NCBI RefSeq assembly: GCF_029989365.1
Contig: NZ_JAPRAQ010000006.1
Span: 62,001-126,000 of the forward strand
Length of the DNA: 64,000 bases
Source: Bradyrhizobium sp. Arg816
Lineage (GTDB): Bacteria > Pseudomonadota > Alphaproteobacteria > Rhizobiales > Xanthobacteraceae
Direction: 5' to 3'
The notes under the pieces were generated by a model. The model was not told the origin of the DNA. It worked only from the letters and a program-made list of their open reading frames with translations, and made no database searches. Below are positions 17,366 through 25,524 of the stretch, one piece after another. The position numbers and the translations under genes were made by a program. The first letter of the stretch is position 1. Each line of letters starts with the position of its first letter.

Positions 17366-17560
17366 TCATGCCTCGAACTGGTCGAACTCGTCAGACAGCA
17401 GAACCCGGCCCTGCGGCGTGCATATCCGCACGTCGACATAGCCTTCCTGCAACAGCTCCCTCGCCTTCTTCAGAGCGGCGGCCGTCGTGGTGCGGGCCAG
17501 GCTGACGTAGCCGCTTTGATCGCGTCCGCTTACCAGATATTGGAGCGGCGTCCTATCCAT
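17366..17560 (-). CDS. Small protein (64 aa)
   Basis: A 64-residue soluble protein: M-D-R-T-P-L-Q-Y-L-V-S, then a helix A-L-K-K-A-R-E-L-L-Q and strand V-D-V-R-I-C-T-P-Q-G-R-V, ending in an acidic D-E-F-D-Q-F-E-A. The fold looks like a short alpha/beta unit. Its ATG overlaps the end of the 32-residue membrane protein gene, so translational coupling is likely. Function unknown. Confidence 0.65.
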   Translation of the reverse strand: MDRTPLQYLVSGRDQSGYVSLARTTTAAALKKARELLQEGYVDVRICTPQGRVLLSDEFDQFEA

Positions 17561-17651
17561 GCAGAAAAGCCGCAGCAGCCACCAGGAGCAACAGAAACAG
17601 AGGGACTATCACCGGCGGCACGATCCAGTCGGCCAGATTAAATCGCGGCAT
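17553..17651 (-). CDS. Very small membrane protein (32 aa)
   Basis: A 32-residue protein that is mostly one transmembrane helix: M-P-R-F-N-L-A-D-W-I-V-P-P then a hydrophobic run of about 18 residues. The ATG is preceded by an excellent GAGGAGGAG at 6 bases. The stop lies inside the next gene's start (A-TGG-ATAG overlap of 8 bases). It is below the usual length cut-off for gene prediction but the ribosome site and coupling support it. First gene of the small-protein operon. Confidence 0.65.
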   Translation of the reverse strand: MPRFNLADWIVPPVIVPLFLLLLVAAAAFLHG

Positions 17652-17853
17652 GCACGCTCCTCCTCGTTCGGCGGGAGCGCTAGTGACCCTCAGTCACCGA
17701 CGGATGCCATGGGAAGGGGCGGTGATCGCAGGACTTTACGCTTATGCCCTGCCAATAGCGAGCTTTAAAACGTCGCGCGACGCGGCGGCGTTGCCTTGAG
17801 CAGCCGCGTCGTTTAGGTCAAACAACGGCGGTATCAACACGGGCACGACTGGC

Positions 17854-18491
17854 ATGGCTACAATCTTCTTCGATCTCGATGGCACGCTGACCAACCCGAA
17901 GCCCGGGATCACCCGCTCGATCCAATACGCGCTGGAGCGGCTCGACCTTGCCGTGCCGAGCGAGGACGAGCTGACCTGGTGCATCGGGCCGCCCCTGCAC
18001 GCCAGCCTGAAGAAGCTCACCGGAAGCGAAGAGCTCGCCGACCGTGCGCTACTGCTTTATCGCGAGCGATTTGCCGATATCGGCCTGTTCGAGAACGAGG
18101 CCTATGCCGGCATCATCGACACGCTGACGACGATCGCCGCAACCAGCCAGCGCATGTTCGTCGCCACCAGCAAGCCCGCGGTCTACGCCGTCCGCATCGT
18201 CGATCATTTCGGCCTGAAACCGTATTTCGAGCGCGTGTTCGGCTCTGAGCTCGACGGCACGCGTGTCGACAAGCGCGACCTGCTGCGCTACGCGCTCGTC
18301 GAGGCGAAGGTCGACCCCGGCAGCGCGATCATGATCGGCGACCGCAGCCACGCGTGATCGGCGCCCGCACCAACGGCATGACCGCGATCGGCGTGCTCTA
18401 TGGCTATGGCAGCGAAGCCGAGCTGCGGGATGCCGGCGCGCATCACATCTGCGCCGCGCATCCCGAGCTGCTCGGCCACTGCGTGGCGTAG
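17854..18491 (+). pseudogene. HAD-superfamily phosphatase (Gph-like), frameshifted
   Basis: The first 167 codons give a clear HAD hydrolase: nucleophile motif F-F-D-L-D-G-T-L-T near residue 5, motif II S-K-P near 108 and motif IV M-I-G-D-R-S-H near 160. The frame then hits TGA at 18355. If one base is restored after 18352 (GCG to GACG) the expected continuation appears, H-D-V-I-G-A-R-T-N-G and G-V-L-Y-G-Y-G-S, ending at TAG 18489-18491 at the normal family length. So one base has been lost, by mutation or sequence error. Motifs I, II and IV remain but the lost tail helps form the Rossmann core. Confidence 0.85.
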
Positions 18492-18552
18492 AGCATCATC
18501 CGGAAAAGTGCGCAGCGGTTTTCCGATAAGATCATGCTCAAGACAACAAGCG

Positions 18553-19593
18553 TCAGCCGCTGACGGTCTCGACCGCCGCCAGCATGCCGGTCTTCGCATG
18601 GCAGTTCAGATATTCGAAGAACTGCTCATCCGCCGCCGCCACCGTAACCTCATGATAGAGCCGCAGCTTTGCCGACGGCCCGAGCGTCGACAGGTATTTC
18701 ATCGCCGCGCCGAATATCCTGACGTGGGTCGGATGCGACTCCGCCCAGCGCTCAAGTGCGGCGAGGCTCTTCCACCAGCTCTGGCCGTAGGACTTTTCGC
18801 TCACGCTGCCGTCGGTGGAGAGCACCTGCATGTAGCGGTTGGCATAGCAGCCGATGCCAAGCCCGTCATCACGCAGAAAATCCATGCCCTCTCGCAGCAC
18901 CGGCTCGACATCGTCGAGGTAGAGCTTTCGCTCCGATGCCTCCGTATCGCTCCAGTCCTGCCCGGAGCGGATCAGGCAGAGATTGTCGTGCGCCTTCACC
19001 CGCAGCCGCGCGCCGTCGCGGATCAATTCAGGCGCGCCGCCCGGCGTCATCGGATCGGTCTGCGACAACGGAATGCGATCGCGCATGCCACCCCAATAGG
19101 CGTGCTCCTGCACCTCGCCGCTCATGCCGTCGGCGATTGCGGCCACGCCCTCGGGCCGGTCGAGCGAGGAGAACAGCGTCTCGTGCCGGGCGACCGTGGG
19201 ACGCAGCACCTCGATGAAGGTGCCGATGCCCTCGCGCGCCTTCACTGTCCACGCCTCTCGTGCCGGCGCGAACCATGCGTCGAAGCGCGCGATGTCGTCC
19301 CAATAGGCAACCGACACGACGGTCTCATAACCGGCGCGGTCGACGTAGCGGGCGCGGTCCCAATGCGAAGGCCCGCCCCCGGCAGCAAACCGCGCCGCGA
19401 TCTCGGCGAGTGCCGCCGTCGCAGCCGCCGGCGCCGCGCCGCGATACTGCACACCGAAATAGGCCATCACGACACGGCTCACGGTGGGTTTGTGGCGCGC
19501 CACGAACGACGGGTATGGCGGCTGGTAATCGTCCGGCACGCGCTTGTGGCGCGTGCGCTGGGTCTCGAGATGCAGAGGAATTGCGGATTCCAT
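18553..19593 (-). CDS. oxd: Aldoxime dehydratase (heme)
   Basis: A 346-residue protein of the phenylacetaldoxime dehydratase family, which removes water from aldoximes to give nitriles using a His-ligated ferrous heme. The repeated ferredoxin-like segments include A-Y-F-G-V-Q-Y, H-W-D-R-A-R-Y and W-W-K-S-L-A-A-L-E-R-W-A-E-S-H-P-T-H; histidines in S-H-P-T-H and L-Y-H-E are candidates for heme ligand and catalytic base. The length fits (about 350). It starts 28 bases after the nitrilase stop, so nitrilase and Oxd are one operon acting in consecutive steps. Confidence 0.9.
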   Translation of the reverse strand: MESAIPLHLETQRTRHKRVPDDYQPPYPSFVARHKPTVSRVVMAYFGVQYRGAAPAAATAALAEIAARFAAGGGPSHWDRARYVDRAGYETVVSVAYWDDIARFDAWFAPAREAWTVKAREGIGTFIEVLRPTVARHETLFSSLDRPEGVAAIADGMSGEVQEHAYWGGMRDRIPLSQTDPMTPGGAPELIRDGARLRVKAHDNLCLIRSGQDWSDTEASERKLYLDDVEPVLREGMDFLRDDGLGIGCYANRYMQVLSTDGSVSEKSYGQSWWKSLAALERWAESHPTHVRIFGAAMKYLSTLGPSAKLRLYHEVTVAAADEQFFEYLNCHAKTGMLAAVETVSG

Positions 19594-19621
19594 GATCGTA
19601 CCCTCCCCTTGATCCCGGCGA

Positions 19622-20638
19622 TCAGCTTGCCGCGGCCGCGATGTCCGTGGGCTCAATGGTGTCGACCGGCAGCGCGAACTGCTCGACGCGCTGGTATCGC
19701 TTCTTGTTGAGCAGGAGCCGCGTCACGTCGGGCCGCGAATAATGCCCGGCGGGATCGGCAGCGTTCTTGGCAACCCCGATGGCACCGAGATCGATCTCGG
19801 CAATCAGCAGCCCTTCCTGGTCCGGCGCCAGCTTGTCGCCGATCTGGCTGCCGTCGGGGCCGTAGATCGCGGCGAATCCGCCACCCACATGCAGCAACGC
19901 ATTCTTGTCCGGCCGGTCGCAGAGCTCATCGATCATGGCCTGCGAGACCGTCGCGCACGGCGCGAGCACGAAGCAGGAGCCCTCCACCGCATAGACGCGC
20001 GAGGCGGCATTGTTGACCTCGGCGCCGAGCGCCGGCGCAAAGGGATCGTAGAGCGAGAAGCTCGGCCAGGCCGCGACATGCACCTGCTCGTTCTGGGCGT
20101 ACATCGCATATTTCGACAGTGGCTGGAGATGCTCCCAGCAACACAATGCGCCGATGCGGCCGATGTCTGATCTTGCATGCACGGCGAGATCGCTGCCGTC
20201 ACCCTCGCCATAGACCGTGCGCTCGGCATGGGTCGGCCGCAGCTTGCGGCGCTTTGCGATGGTCTCGCCGTCCGGCCCGATCAGCCATTGCGCCAGATAG
20301 AGACTGCCGCCGTCGCGCTCGGACAGGCCGAGCACGGCGGTGAGCTTTGCCTTGCGTACGGCGTCGCGCAGCCGCTCGGCCTGCGGACTGTCATAGGACA
20401 GCGAGTTGTCGAAGTAGCGCTGCACGAAGCCGCGGCCGATCGCCCAGGCCGGCGAGTCCATCCAGATATGCCAGGGGTAGCCGGGAATGAAGGCCTCGGG
20501 AAAGGCGATCAGCTTGGCGCCCTTCTCGGCCGCGTCCCTGATCAGCGCGATCGACTTGTCGATCGAGGCGTCGAGATCCAGCCAGGCGGGCGCCGCCTGC
20601 ACCACCGCGACCTTGTATTTCGGATGTTCGATGCCCAT
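19622..20638 (-). CDS. Nitrilase
   Basis: A 338-residue carbon-nitrogen hydrolase converting nitriles to carboxylic acid and ammonia. The catalytic triad is visible: Glu48 in F-P-E-A-F, Lys132 in R-R-K-L-R-P-T-H-A-E-R and Cys167 in C-C-W-E-H. The C-W-E-H form and the long H-L-Q-P-L-S region place it with true nitrilases rather than amidases. ATG at 20638 is chosen because GGAGG lies just upstream. It is the first gene of the operon with aldoxime dehydratase and diverges from an AraC regulator, as known for nitrilase operons with NitR. Confidence 0.92.
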   Translation of the reverse strand: MGIEHPKYKVAVVQAAPAWLDLDASIDKSIALIRDAAEKGAKLIAFPEAFIPGYPWHIWMDSPAWAIGRGFVQRYFDNSLSYDSPQAERLRDAVRKAKLTAVLGLSERDGGSLYLAQWLIGPDGETIAKRRKLRPTHAERTVYGEGDGSDLAVHARSDIGRIGALCCWEHLQPLSKYAMYAQNEQVHVAAWPSFSLYDPFAPALGAEVNNAASRVYAVEGSCFVLAPCATVSQAMIDELCDRPDKNALLHVGGGFAAIYGPDGSQIGDKLAPDQEGLLIAEIDLGAIGVAKNAADPAGHYSRPDVTRLLLNKKRYQRVEQFALPVDTIEPTDIAAAAS

Positions 20639-20834
20639 TCCCGCCTCCATTGCCGGTTGATCGGAAGCCACGTCCGATGCAGTCTATTTGGCCAAGCCAC
20701 CCGGTCGGGCGCTCGACCGCAGTGGAACAAAAACTCGACTGGCCGGGATCGCCGACGGGTACGGGACTTGCCTTCGGTCTGGCTGGATTTGCGCCAACAT
20801 GCGGTTTTGCTGGATGTGACAGGGAGGCTTGCCG

Positions 20835-21791
20835 ATGCCAATCCAGTTCACGACAGACGGCAGCCCCGGCTACCGGCGGCTGGCGCTGTGGCAGGACATC
20901 GTCTGCGACGTCTTCGTCGGGCTCGACTGCAAGTCCGACCTCGGCAGCGCCTTTCGCGGCTCGGTCACGCAGGCCGCGCTCGGCAAGGCCGTGTGCTCCG
21001 AGGTCTGCTCCGACCGCCAGCACGTGTTCCGGACGCCGTCCCGCATCGCGCGTTCGGATCAGGATTTTGTCCTCGTTGCGCTCGGCAATCGCGGCGACGG
21101 AGGCGTGGTGCAGGACGGCCGCGAGACCGTGATCCATCCCGGCGAGTTCGCGCTCTACGACACGACGCGTCCCTATGAGCTGAAGTTCAACGACGCCTTC
21201 ACGCAGACGATCTTCAAGGTGCCCCGCGAAATGCTGCAGCGCCGGCTCGGCGCCACCGAGACGCTCACCGCGATGTCGTTCGGCGCCGATGTGCCGCTCG
21301 AACGGCTCGCCTATGATTTCATCTTCAGGCTTTGCCAGAGCGCGGACCGACTTGCCCCGGACAACGCTGCAGCGTTGTCGGAGCAGGCCGTCGATCTGCT
21401 CGCGATGGCGCTGAGCGAACGGCTCGGCAAGACATCGCTGCCGTCCTCCACCCATCGCTCCGCCTTGCTCTATCGCTTGAAGGCCCACATCCGCGCTCAC
21501 CTCGCGGATCCCGACCTCTCGCTGTCGGAGGCCGCGGCTGCACTCGGCATCTCGCCGCGCTATGTAAACGATCTCCTCGCCGACGAGGATACCTCGTTCC
21601 AGCGCCATGTGCTTGCCGAGCGTCTCGCCCAATGCCGGCGTGACCTCGCCTCGCCCGTGCTGGCCCATCGCCATGTCAGCGAGATCGCCTTCGCCTGGGG
21701 CTTCAACGATCTCTCGCATTTCGGCCGCGTCTTCCGCGAGCATTTCGGAATGTCGCCGCGCGACTTCAGGCAGAGCCAGTTGCGGCACTGA
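20835..21791 (+). CDS. AraC/XylS family regulator (NitR-like)
   Basis: A 318-residue regulator with an N-terminal sensor domain of the AraC-binding type found in NitR and FeaR (G-E-F-A-L-Y-D-T-T-R-P-Y near residue 105), and a C-terminal pair of helix-turn-helix motifs (L-S-L-S-E-A-A-A-A-L-G-I-S-P-R-Y and V-S-E-I-A-F-A-W-G-F-N-D-L-S-H-F). It should activate the divergent nitrilase-oxd operon in response to an aldoxime, nitrile or acid. ATG at 20835 follows AGGGAGG. Confidence 0.88.
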   Translation: MPIQFTTDGSPGYRRLALWQDIVCDVFVGLDCKSDLGSAFRGSVTQAALGKAVCSEVCSDRQHVFRTPSRIARSDQDFVLVALGNRGDGGVVQDGRETVIHPGEFALYDTTRPYELKFNDAFTQTIFKVPREMLQRRLGATETLTAMSFGADVPLERLAYDFIFRLCQSADRLAPDNAAALSEQAVDLLAMALSERLGKTSLPSSTHRSALLYRLKAHIRAHLADPDLSLSEAAAALGISPRYVNDLLADEDTSFQRHVLAERLAQCRRDLASPVLAHRHVSEIAFAWGFNDLSHFGRVFREHFGMSPRDFRQSQLRH

Positions 21792-21890
21792 CATCCAGCC
21801 AGCTATCACCTTGAGCCTTCGCTGCAGGCGAAGGCAAGCCTCGTCAATTCCAGATTGCCTTGTCCGGCCGCGCGGATCAGGCTGGCGTGC

Positions 21891-22127
21891 ATGAGGACTC
21901 ACGCCACCATAAGCGGATCGGAGCTGTTGCTGGGTGTGATCGCGATCCGGCTCGCGGTGCTCGTCCTGGTGGGCTGGGGCCTGACGCTGCTGCCACGGCA
22001 GGCGCGTGACGGCGAAGTCGCCTGTTTCCCCTCGCCCGCAACCAAGGTCGAGGTTCAGTCATCGGTGAAGACAGCCGGCCCACGCGTTGCCGATGCCGCA
22101 TTCGATGACATGCGTCTGCACGACTAG
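21891..22127 (+). CDS. Small membrane-anchored hypothetical protein (78 aa)
   Basis: A 78-residue protein with one hydrophobic helix (L-L-L-G-V-I-A-I-R-L-A-V-L-V-L-V-G-W near residues 13-30) followed by a polar tail of about 45 residues. Codon use is like neighbouring genes. It is isolated, between the AraC and aldo/keto reductase genes. No family recognised. Confidence 0.45.
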   Translation: MRTHATISGSELLLGVIAIRLAVLVLVGWGLTLLPRQARDGEVACFPSPATKVEVQSSVKTAGPRVADAAFDDMRLHD

Positions 22128-22243
22128 GTCATTCCCAAGCAAGGCCGGTATGTGAGCGCGTGATAGGACGCGGCCCGCGCTTGCACTACCATCGCCCCCC
22201 AAGGCCGCATTGATCAACCAGCGGCCAGCCGAGGAGCATATCG

Positions 22244-23269
22244 ATGGAATACCGACGCTTGGGCCGATCCGGCCTCATGGTGCCCGCTTTGAGCCTGGGA
22301 ACGGGCACCTTCGGCGGCGTCGGCCGCCTTGCTGCATGGGGTACGACGGACGCGGCCGAGGCGCGGCGCCTTCTGGATATCTGCCTCGATGCGGGGGTGT
22401 CGATGTTCGACACTGCCAACGTCTATTCGCTCGGCGAATCCGAGCGCGTCCTCGGCGAGGCCATCAAGGGCCGCCGCGACAAGGTTTTGATCTCGACCAA
22501 GGCCACCTTCCGCTTCGGCGATGGGCCCAACGACATCGGCTCGTCGCGGCAACATCTGCTCGCGGCCATCGACGGTTCGCTGAGCCGGCTCGGCACCGAT
22601 TACATCGACCTGTTCCAGCTTCACGGCTTCGACGCCTTCACCCCGCCCGAAGAGGTGCTTGCCACCCTCGACGTGCTCGTGCGCGCCGGCAAGATCCGCT
22701 ATGTCGGCGTCTCCAACTTTTCGGGCTGGCACCTGATGAAGTCGCTCTCGGTTGCCGACAAGCACGGCTTCCCGCGCTATGTCGCCAACCAGACCTACTA
22801 TTCACTGATCGGGCGCGACTACGAATGGGAGCTGATGCCGCTCGGCGTCGACCAGGGGCTCGGCGCCGTGGTCTGGTCACCGCTCGGATGGGGGCGCCTC
22901 ACCGGAAAAATCCGACGGGGTCAACCGAAGCCCGAGGTCAGTCGCCTGCCCAAGACCGCCGATTTCGGCCCGCCCGTGCCCGATGAGCACGTCTATCGCG
23001 TGGTCGAGGCGATCGACGAGGTCGCCACGGAGACCGGCAAGAGCGTCTCCCAGATCGCGCTGAACTGGCTGCTCCAGCGTCCGACGGTCTCGACGCTGAT
23101 CATCGGCGCGCGTAACGAGACGCAGCTGCGCGAAAATCTCGGCGCGGTCGGCTGGACATTGACCAACGACCAGATCGCAAAGCTCGATGCCGCGAGCAAG
23201 GTGACGCTGCCCTATCCCTACTGGCACCAGCGCGGCACCTTCTCCGACCGCAATCCGCCGGCGGTGTAG
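22244..23269 (+). CDS. Aldo/keto reductase
   Basis: A 341-residue (alpha/beta)8 NADPH-dependent oxidoreductase. The catalytic tetrad is visible: Asp in F-D-T-A-N-V-Y with Tyr four residues later, Lys in L-I-S-T-K-A-T and His in F-Q-L-H-G-F-D. The end W-L-L-Q-R-P-T-V and I-I-G-A-R-N-E-T-Q-L is the cofactor region of the YajO/Gsp69 type. Substrate unknown. Confidence 0.92.
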   Translation: MEYRRLGRSGLMVPALSLGTGTFGGVGRLAAWGTTDAAEARRLLDICLDAGVSMFDTANVYSLGESERVLGEAIKGRRDKVLISTKATFRFGDGPNDIGSSRQHLLAAIDGSLSRLGTDYIDLFQLHGFDAFTPPEEVLATLDVLVRAGKIRYVGVSNFSGWHLMKSLSVADKHGFPRYVANQTYYSLIGRDYEWELMPLGVDQGLGAVVWSPLGWGRLTGKIRRGQPKPEVSRLPKTADFGPPVPDEHVYRVVEAIDEVATETGKSVSQIALNWLLQRPTVSTLIIGARNETQLRENLGAVGWTLTNDQIAKLDAASKVTLPYPYWHQRGTFSDRNPPAV

Positions 23270-23362
23270 AGACGGCCAACGGCCCGACCGCTCGGCTCCC
23301 CGAGCCCTCGCGAAAGCGGTCCCGACCCGATTTCCTGTGCCGGAAGGCCTGCTTCCGGCGCA

Positions 23363-23387
23363 GGAACCGTCCGTGTCCTGCCGGGTT
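23363..23387 (+). promoter_or_regulatory. Possible EcfG-type promoter of the DHA2 exporter
   Basis: GGAAC (23363-23367), 16 bases, then GGTT (23384-23387). The general-stress sigma factor EcfG of alphaproteobacteria uses GGAAC-N16/17-CGTT, so the -10 has one mismatch at 16 or fits GTT at 17. It lies 32 bases before the start of the exporter. Confidence 0.3.
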
Positions 23388-23418
23388 GCGATCCATCCTG
23401 CAATTTCCTAATCCGGAG

Positions 23419-24873
23419 ATGAACACGGCTCGAATCAAGCTCGCCTCCATCATGTCGTCTGCCCCGATCGAGCATGCCGACGGCCTGCCGCAGCCGCAGC
23501 GCAACCAGGCGGTGCTGACGATTGCGCTCGGCATCATCATGGCCGTCGTCGACAGCGCCATCGCCAACGTGGCGCTGCCGACGATCGCGGCCGACCTCGA
23601 TGCCAGCCCGGCCTTCTCGATCTGGATCGTCAATGGCTACCAGCTCGCGATCACGATCTCGCTGCTGCCGCTGGCATCGCTCGGCGAGATCGTCGGCTAT
23701 CGCCGCGTCTATCTGGCCGGGCTCGTCCTGTTCACGCTCGCATCCGCCTTCTGCGCGCTGGCGCATACGCTGCCGCTGCTGACGATCGCGCGCATCATCC
23801 AGGGTTTTGGCGCCGCCGGCATCATGAGCGTCAACGCGGCGCTGGTGCGCTTCACCTACCCGCGCAGCCAGCTCGGTCGCGGCATCGGGATCAACGCGCT
23901 CGTCGTCGCCTTCTCGGCCGCGGTCGGCCCGACGCTCGCCGCGGGCATCCTGGCGGTCGGAACCTGGCCCTGGCTGTTCGCCATCAACGTCCCGCTGGGT
24001 GCGGTGACGCTGGTGCTCGGCCTGCGCAGCCTGCCGCACACAAAACCCGCCGGCCATTCCTTCGACTGGCAGAGCGCAGGGCTATCTGCGATCACCTTCG
24101 GCGTCGGCATCGCGGCCGTCGACAGCGTCGGTCATGGCGAGGCCGCCATCACCTGTCTCGTTCAATTCGCCATCGCCATCGTCGCAGGCGCGCTGCTGAT
24201 CTACCGCGAAACCCACATGACCTCGCCGCTGCTGCCGGTCGATCTGTTGCGCATCCCGGTATTCGCACTGTCGATCGCCACCTCGATCGCCTCGTTCTGC
24301 GGACAGATGCTGGCCTTCGTCGCGATCCCCTTCTACCTCCAGAGCCGCTTCGGCTATTCGGCGGTGCATATGGGACTCCTGATCACGCCATGGCCGATCG
24401 CGGTGGCGTTCGCAGCCCCGCTCGCCGGCCGCCTGGTCGAGCATTATCCGGCCGGCCTGCTCGGCGGCATCGGGCTCACGCTGTTTGCCTGCGGCCTCGG
24501 CGCACTCGCCTTCCTGCCTGCAAGCCCGACGCCGCTCGACGTGATCTGGCGGATGGCGTTGGCGGGGGCCGGCTTCGGCCTGTTCCAGACTCCCAACAAC
24601 CGCACCATGATCGCGGCCGCCCCGCGCGAGCGCGCCGGCGGCGCCAGCGGCATGCTGGGCACGGCGCGCCTGCTCGGCCAGACCACCGGCGCGGCGCTGG
24701 TGGCACTGCTGCTCGGCCGCTATCCGACCGAGGGAACCAGGATCGCGCTCCTTGTCGGCGTCGGATTTGCGCTGTGCGGTGCAGTGCTGAGCATGCTGCG
24801 GCTGTCGCCCGCCGGCGCGCGCGGCGCCGAGCACGTCCGGGTACAGGACGACCAGCGCCTGCGCGGCGAATAG
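23419..24873 (+). CDS. DHA2-type MFS exporter (14 TM)
   Basis: A 484-residue inner-membrane drug:proton antiporter with about 14 hydrophobic segments. The family motif D1 is recognisable at the start (D-S-A-I-A-N-V-A-L-P-T-I-A) and motif A at G-Y-R-R-V-Y; the antiporter motif C appears around A-F-S-A-A-V-G-P-T-L-A-A-G. Starts at 23419 or 23452 are possible; the earlier TTG frame would overlap the candidate promoter. No membrane-fusion protein is adjacent. Substrate unknown. Confidence 0.88.
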   Translation: MNTARIKLASIMSSAPIEHADGLPQPQRNQAVLTIALGIIMAVVDSAIANVALPTIAADLDASPAFSIWIVNGYQLAITISLLPLASLGEIVGYRRVYLAGLVLFTLASAFCALAHTLPLLTIARIIQGFGAAGIMSVNAALVRFTYPRSQLGRGIGINALVVAFSAAVGPTLAAGILAVGTWPWLFAINVPLGAVTLVLGLRSLPHTKPAGHSFDWQSAGLSAITFGVGIAAVDSVGHGEAAITCLVQFAIAIVAGALLIYRETHMTSPLLPVDLLRIPVFALSIATSIASFCGQMLAFVAIPFYLQSRFGYSAVHMGLLITPWPIAVAFAAPLAGRLVEHYPAGLLGGIGLTLFACGLGALAFLPASPTPLDVIWRMALAGAGFGLFQTPNNRTMIAAAPRERAGGASGMLGTARLLGQTTGAALVALLLGRYPTEGTRIALLVGVGFALCGAVLSMLRLSPAGARGAEHVRVQDDQRLRGE

Positions 24874-24994
24874 CTCAGTCCAGGTTCGGCTGTTCTCGCG
24901 CCCAACTTGTGCGTGGCTTAACTATCTGGACCAGTGACGTATTGCCCTCCCGCTCCGGTTGCGCTTCATTGACGCGGGGAATAAGGGGCATTTC

Positions 24995-25453
24995 ATGCGT
25001 TCATTTGGAATTGTGGCGCTCAGCGTCATGCTGGGCGGCTGCGCGTCTGTCACGCGGGGCACGACCGAAAACATCAGCATCTCATCGACACCGTCGGGCG
25101 TGGAAGCCGTCGTCAGCGGAATGGAAGTGCCGACCACCTGCACGACGCCGTGCTCCGTGGTCGTCAAGCGGAACGCGGACATTTCGATCACCTTCCAGAA
25201 GGAAGGCTATGAACCGCAGATCGTGCCGCTCAGCCGGGACATACCGACCTCCGGGGCCGCCGGCTTCGCGGGAAACCTTTTGCTCGGCGGTGTCGTCGGC
25301 ATGGGCGTCGATGCTGCCACCGGGGCGGCAACCGATCACAAGCCAAACCCTGTCATCGTGACCATGCAGCCGTCAGCTCCTGCCCGCGCACGGCCACCCG
25401 CGCCGAAGAAGCCGCGGCCGCCGGCGGCGCCCGCGCCCGACACCGGCACCTAG
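24995..25453 (+). CDS. PEGA-like lipoprotein
   Basis: A 152-residue lipoprotein. Signal peptide with lipobox V-M-L-G-G-C places lipidated Cys near residue 15. The mature part has T-P-S-G-V-E-A-V-V-S and G-Y-E-P-Q, resembling a PEGA-type beta repeat, then a Gly-rich stretch and a Pro/Ala/Lys-rich tail. AAGGGG precedes the ATG. It is probably outer-membrane or peptidoglycan associated. It converges on clpA with a terminator between. Confidence 0.75.
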   Translation: MRSFGIVALSVMLGGCASVTRGTTENISISSTPSGVEAVVSGMEVPTTCTTPCSVVVKRNADISITFQKEGYEPQIVPLSRDIPTSGAAGFAGNLLLGGVVGMGVDAATGAATDHKPNPVIVTMQPSAPARARPPAPKKPRPPAAPAPDTGT

Positions 25454-25477
25454 CCCCTCGCAACTGCCACGCAAACA

Positions 25478-25505
25478 AAAAGGCCGGCTTTTCAGCCGGC
25501 CTTTT
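25478..25505. terminator. Bidirectional rho-independent terminator
   Basis: Perfect 12-bp stem AAAAGGCCGGCT/AGCCGGCCTTTT around TTTC. A-run on one side and T-run on the other let it serve both the lipoprotein gene and clpA, which converge here. Confidence 0.9.
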
Positions 25506-25524
25506 CATTTGATATCGCTCGCAA

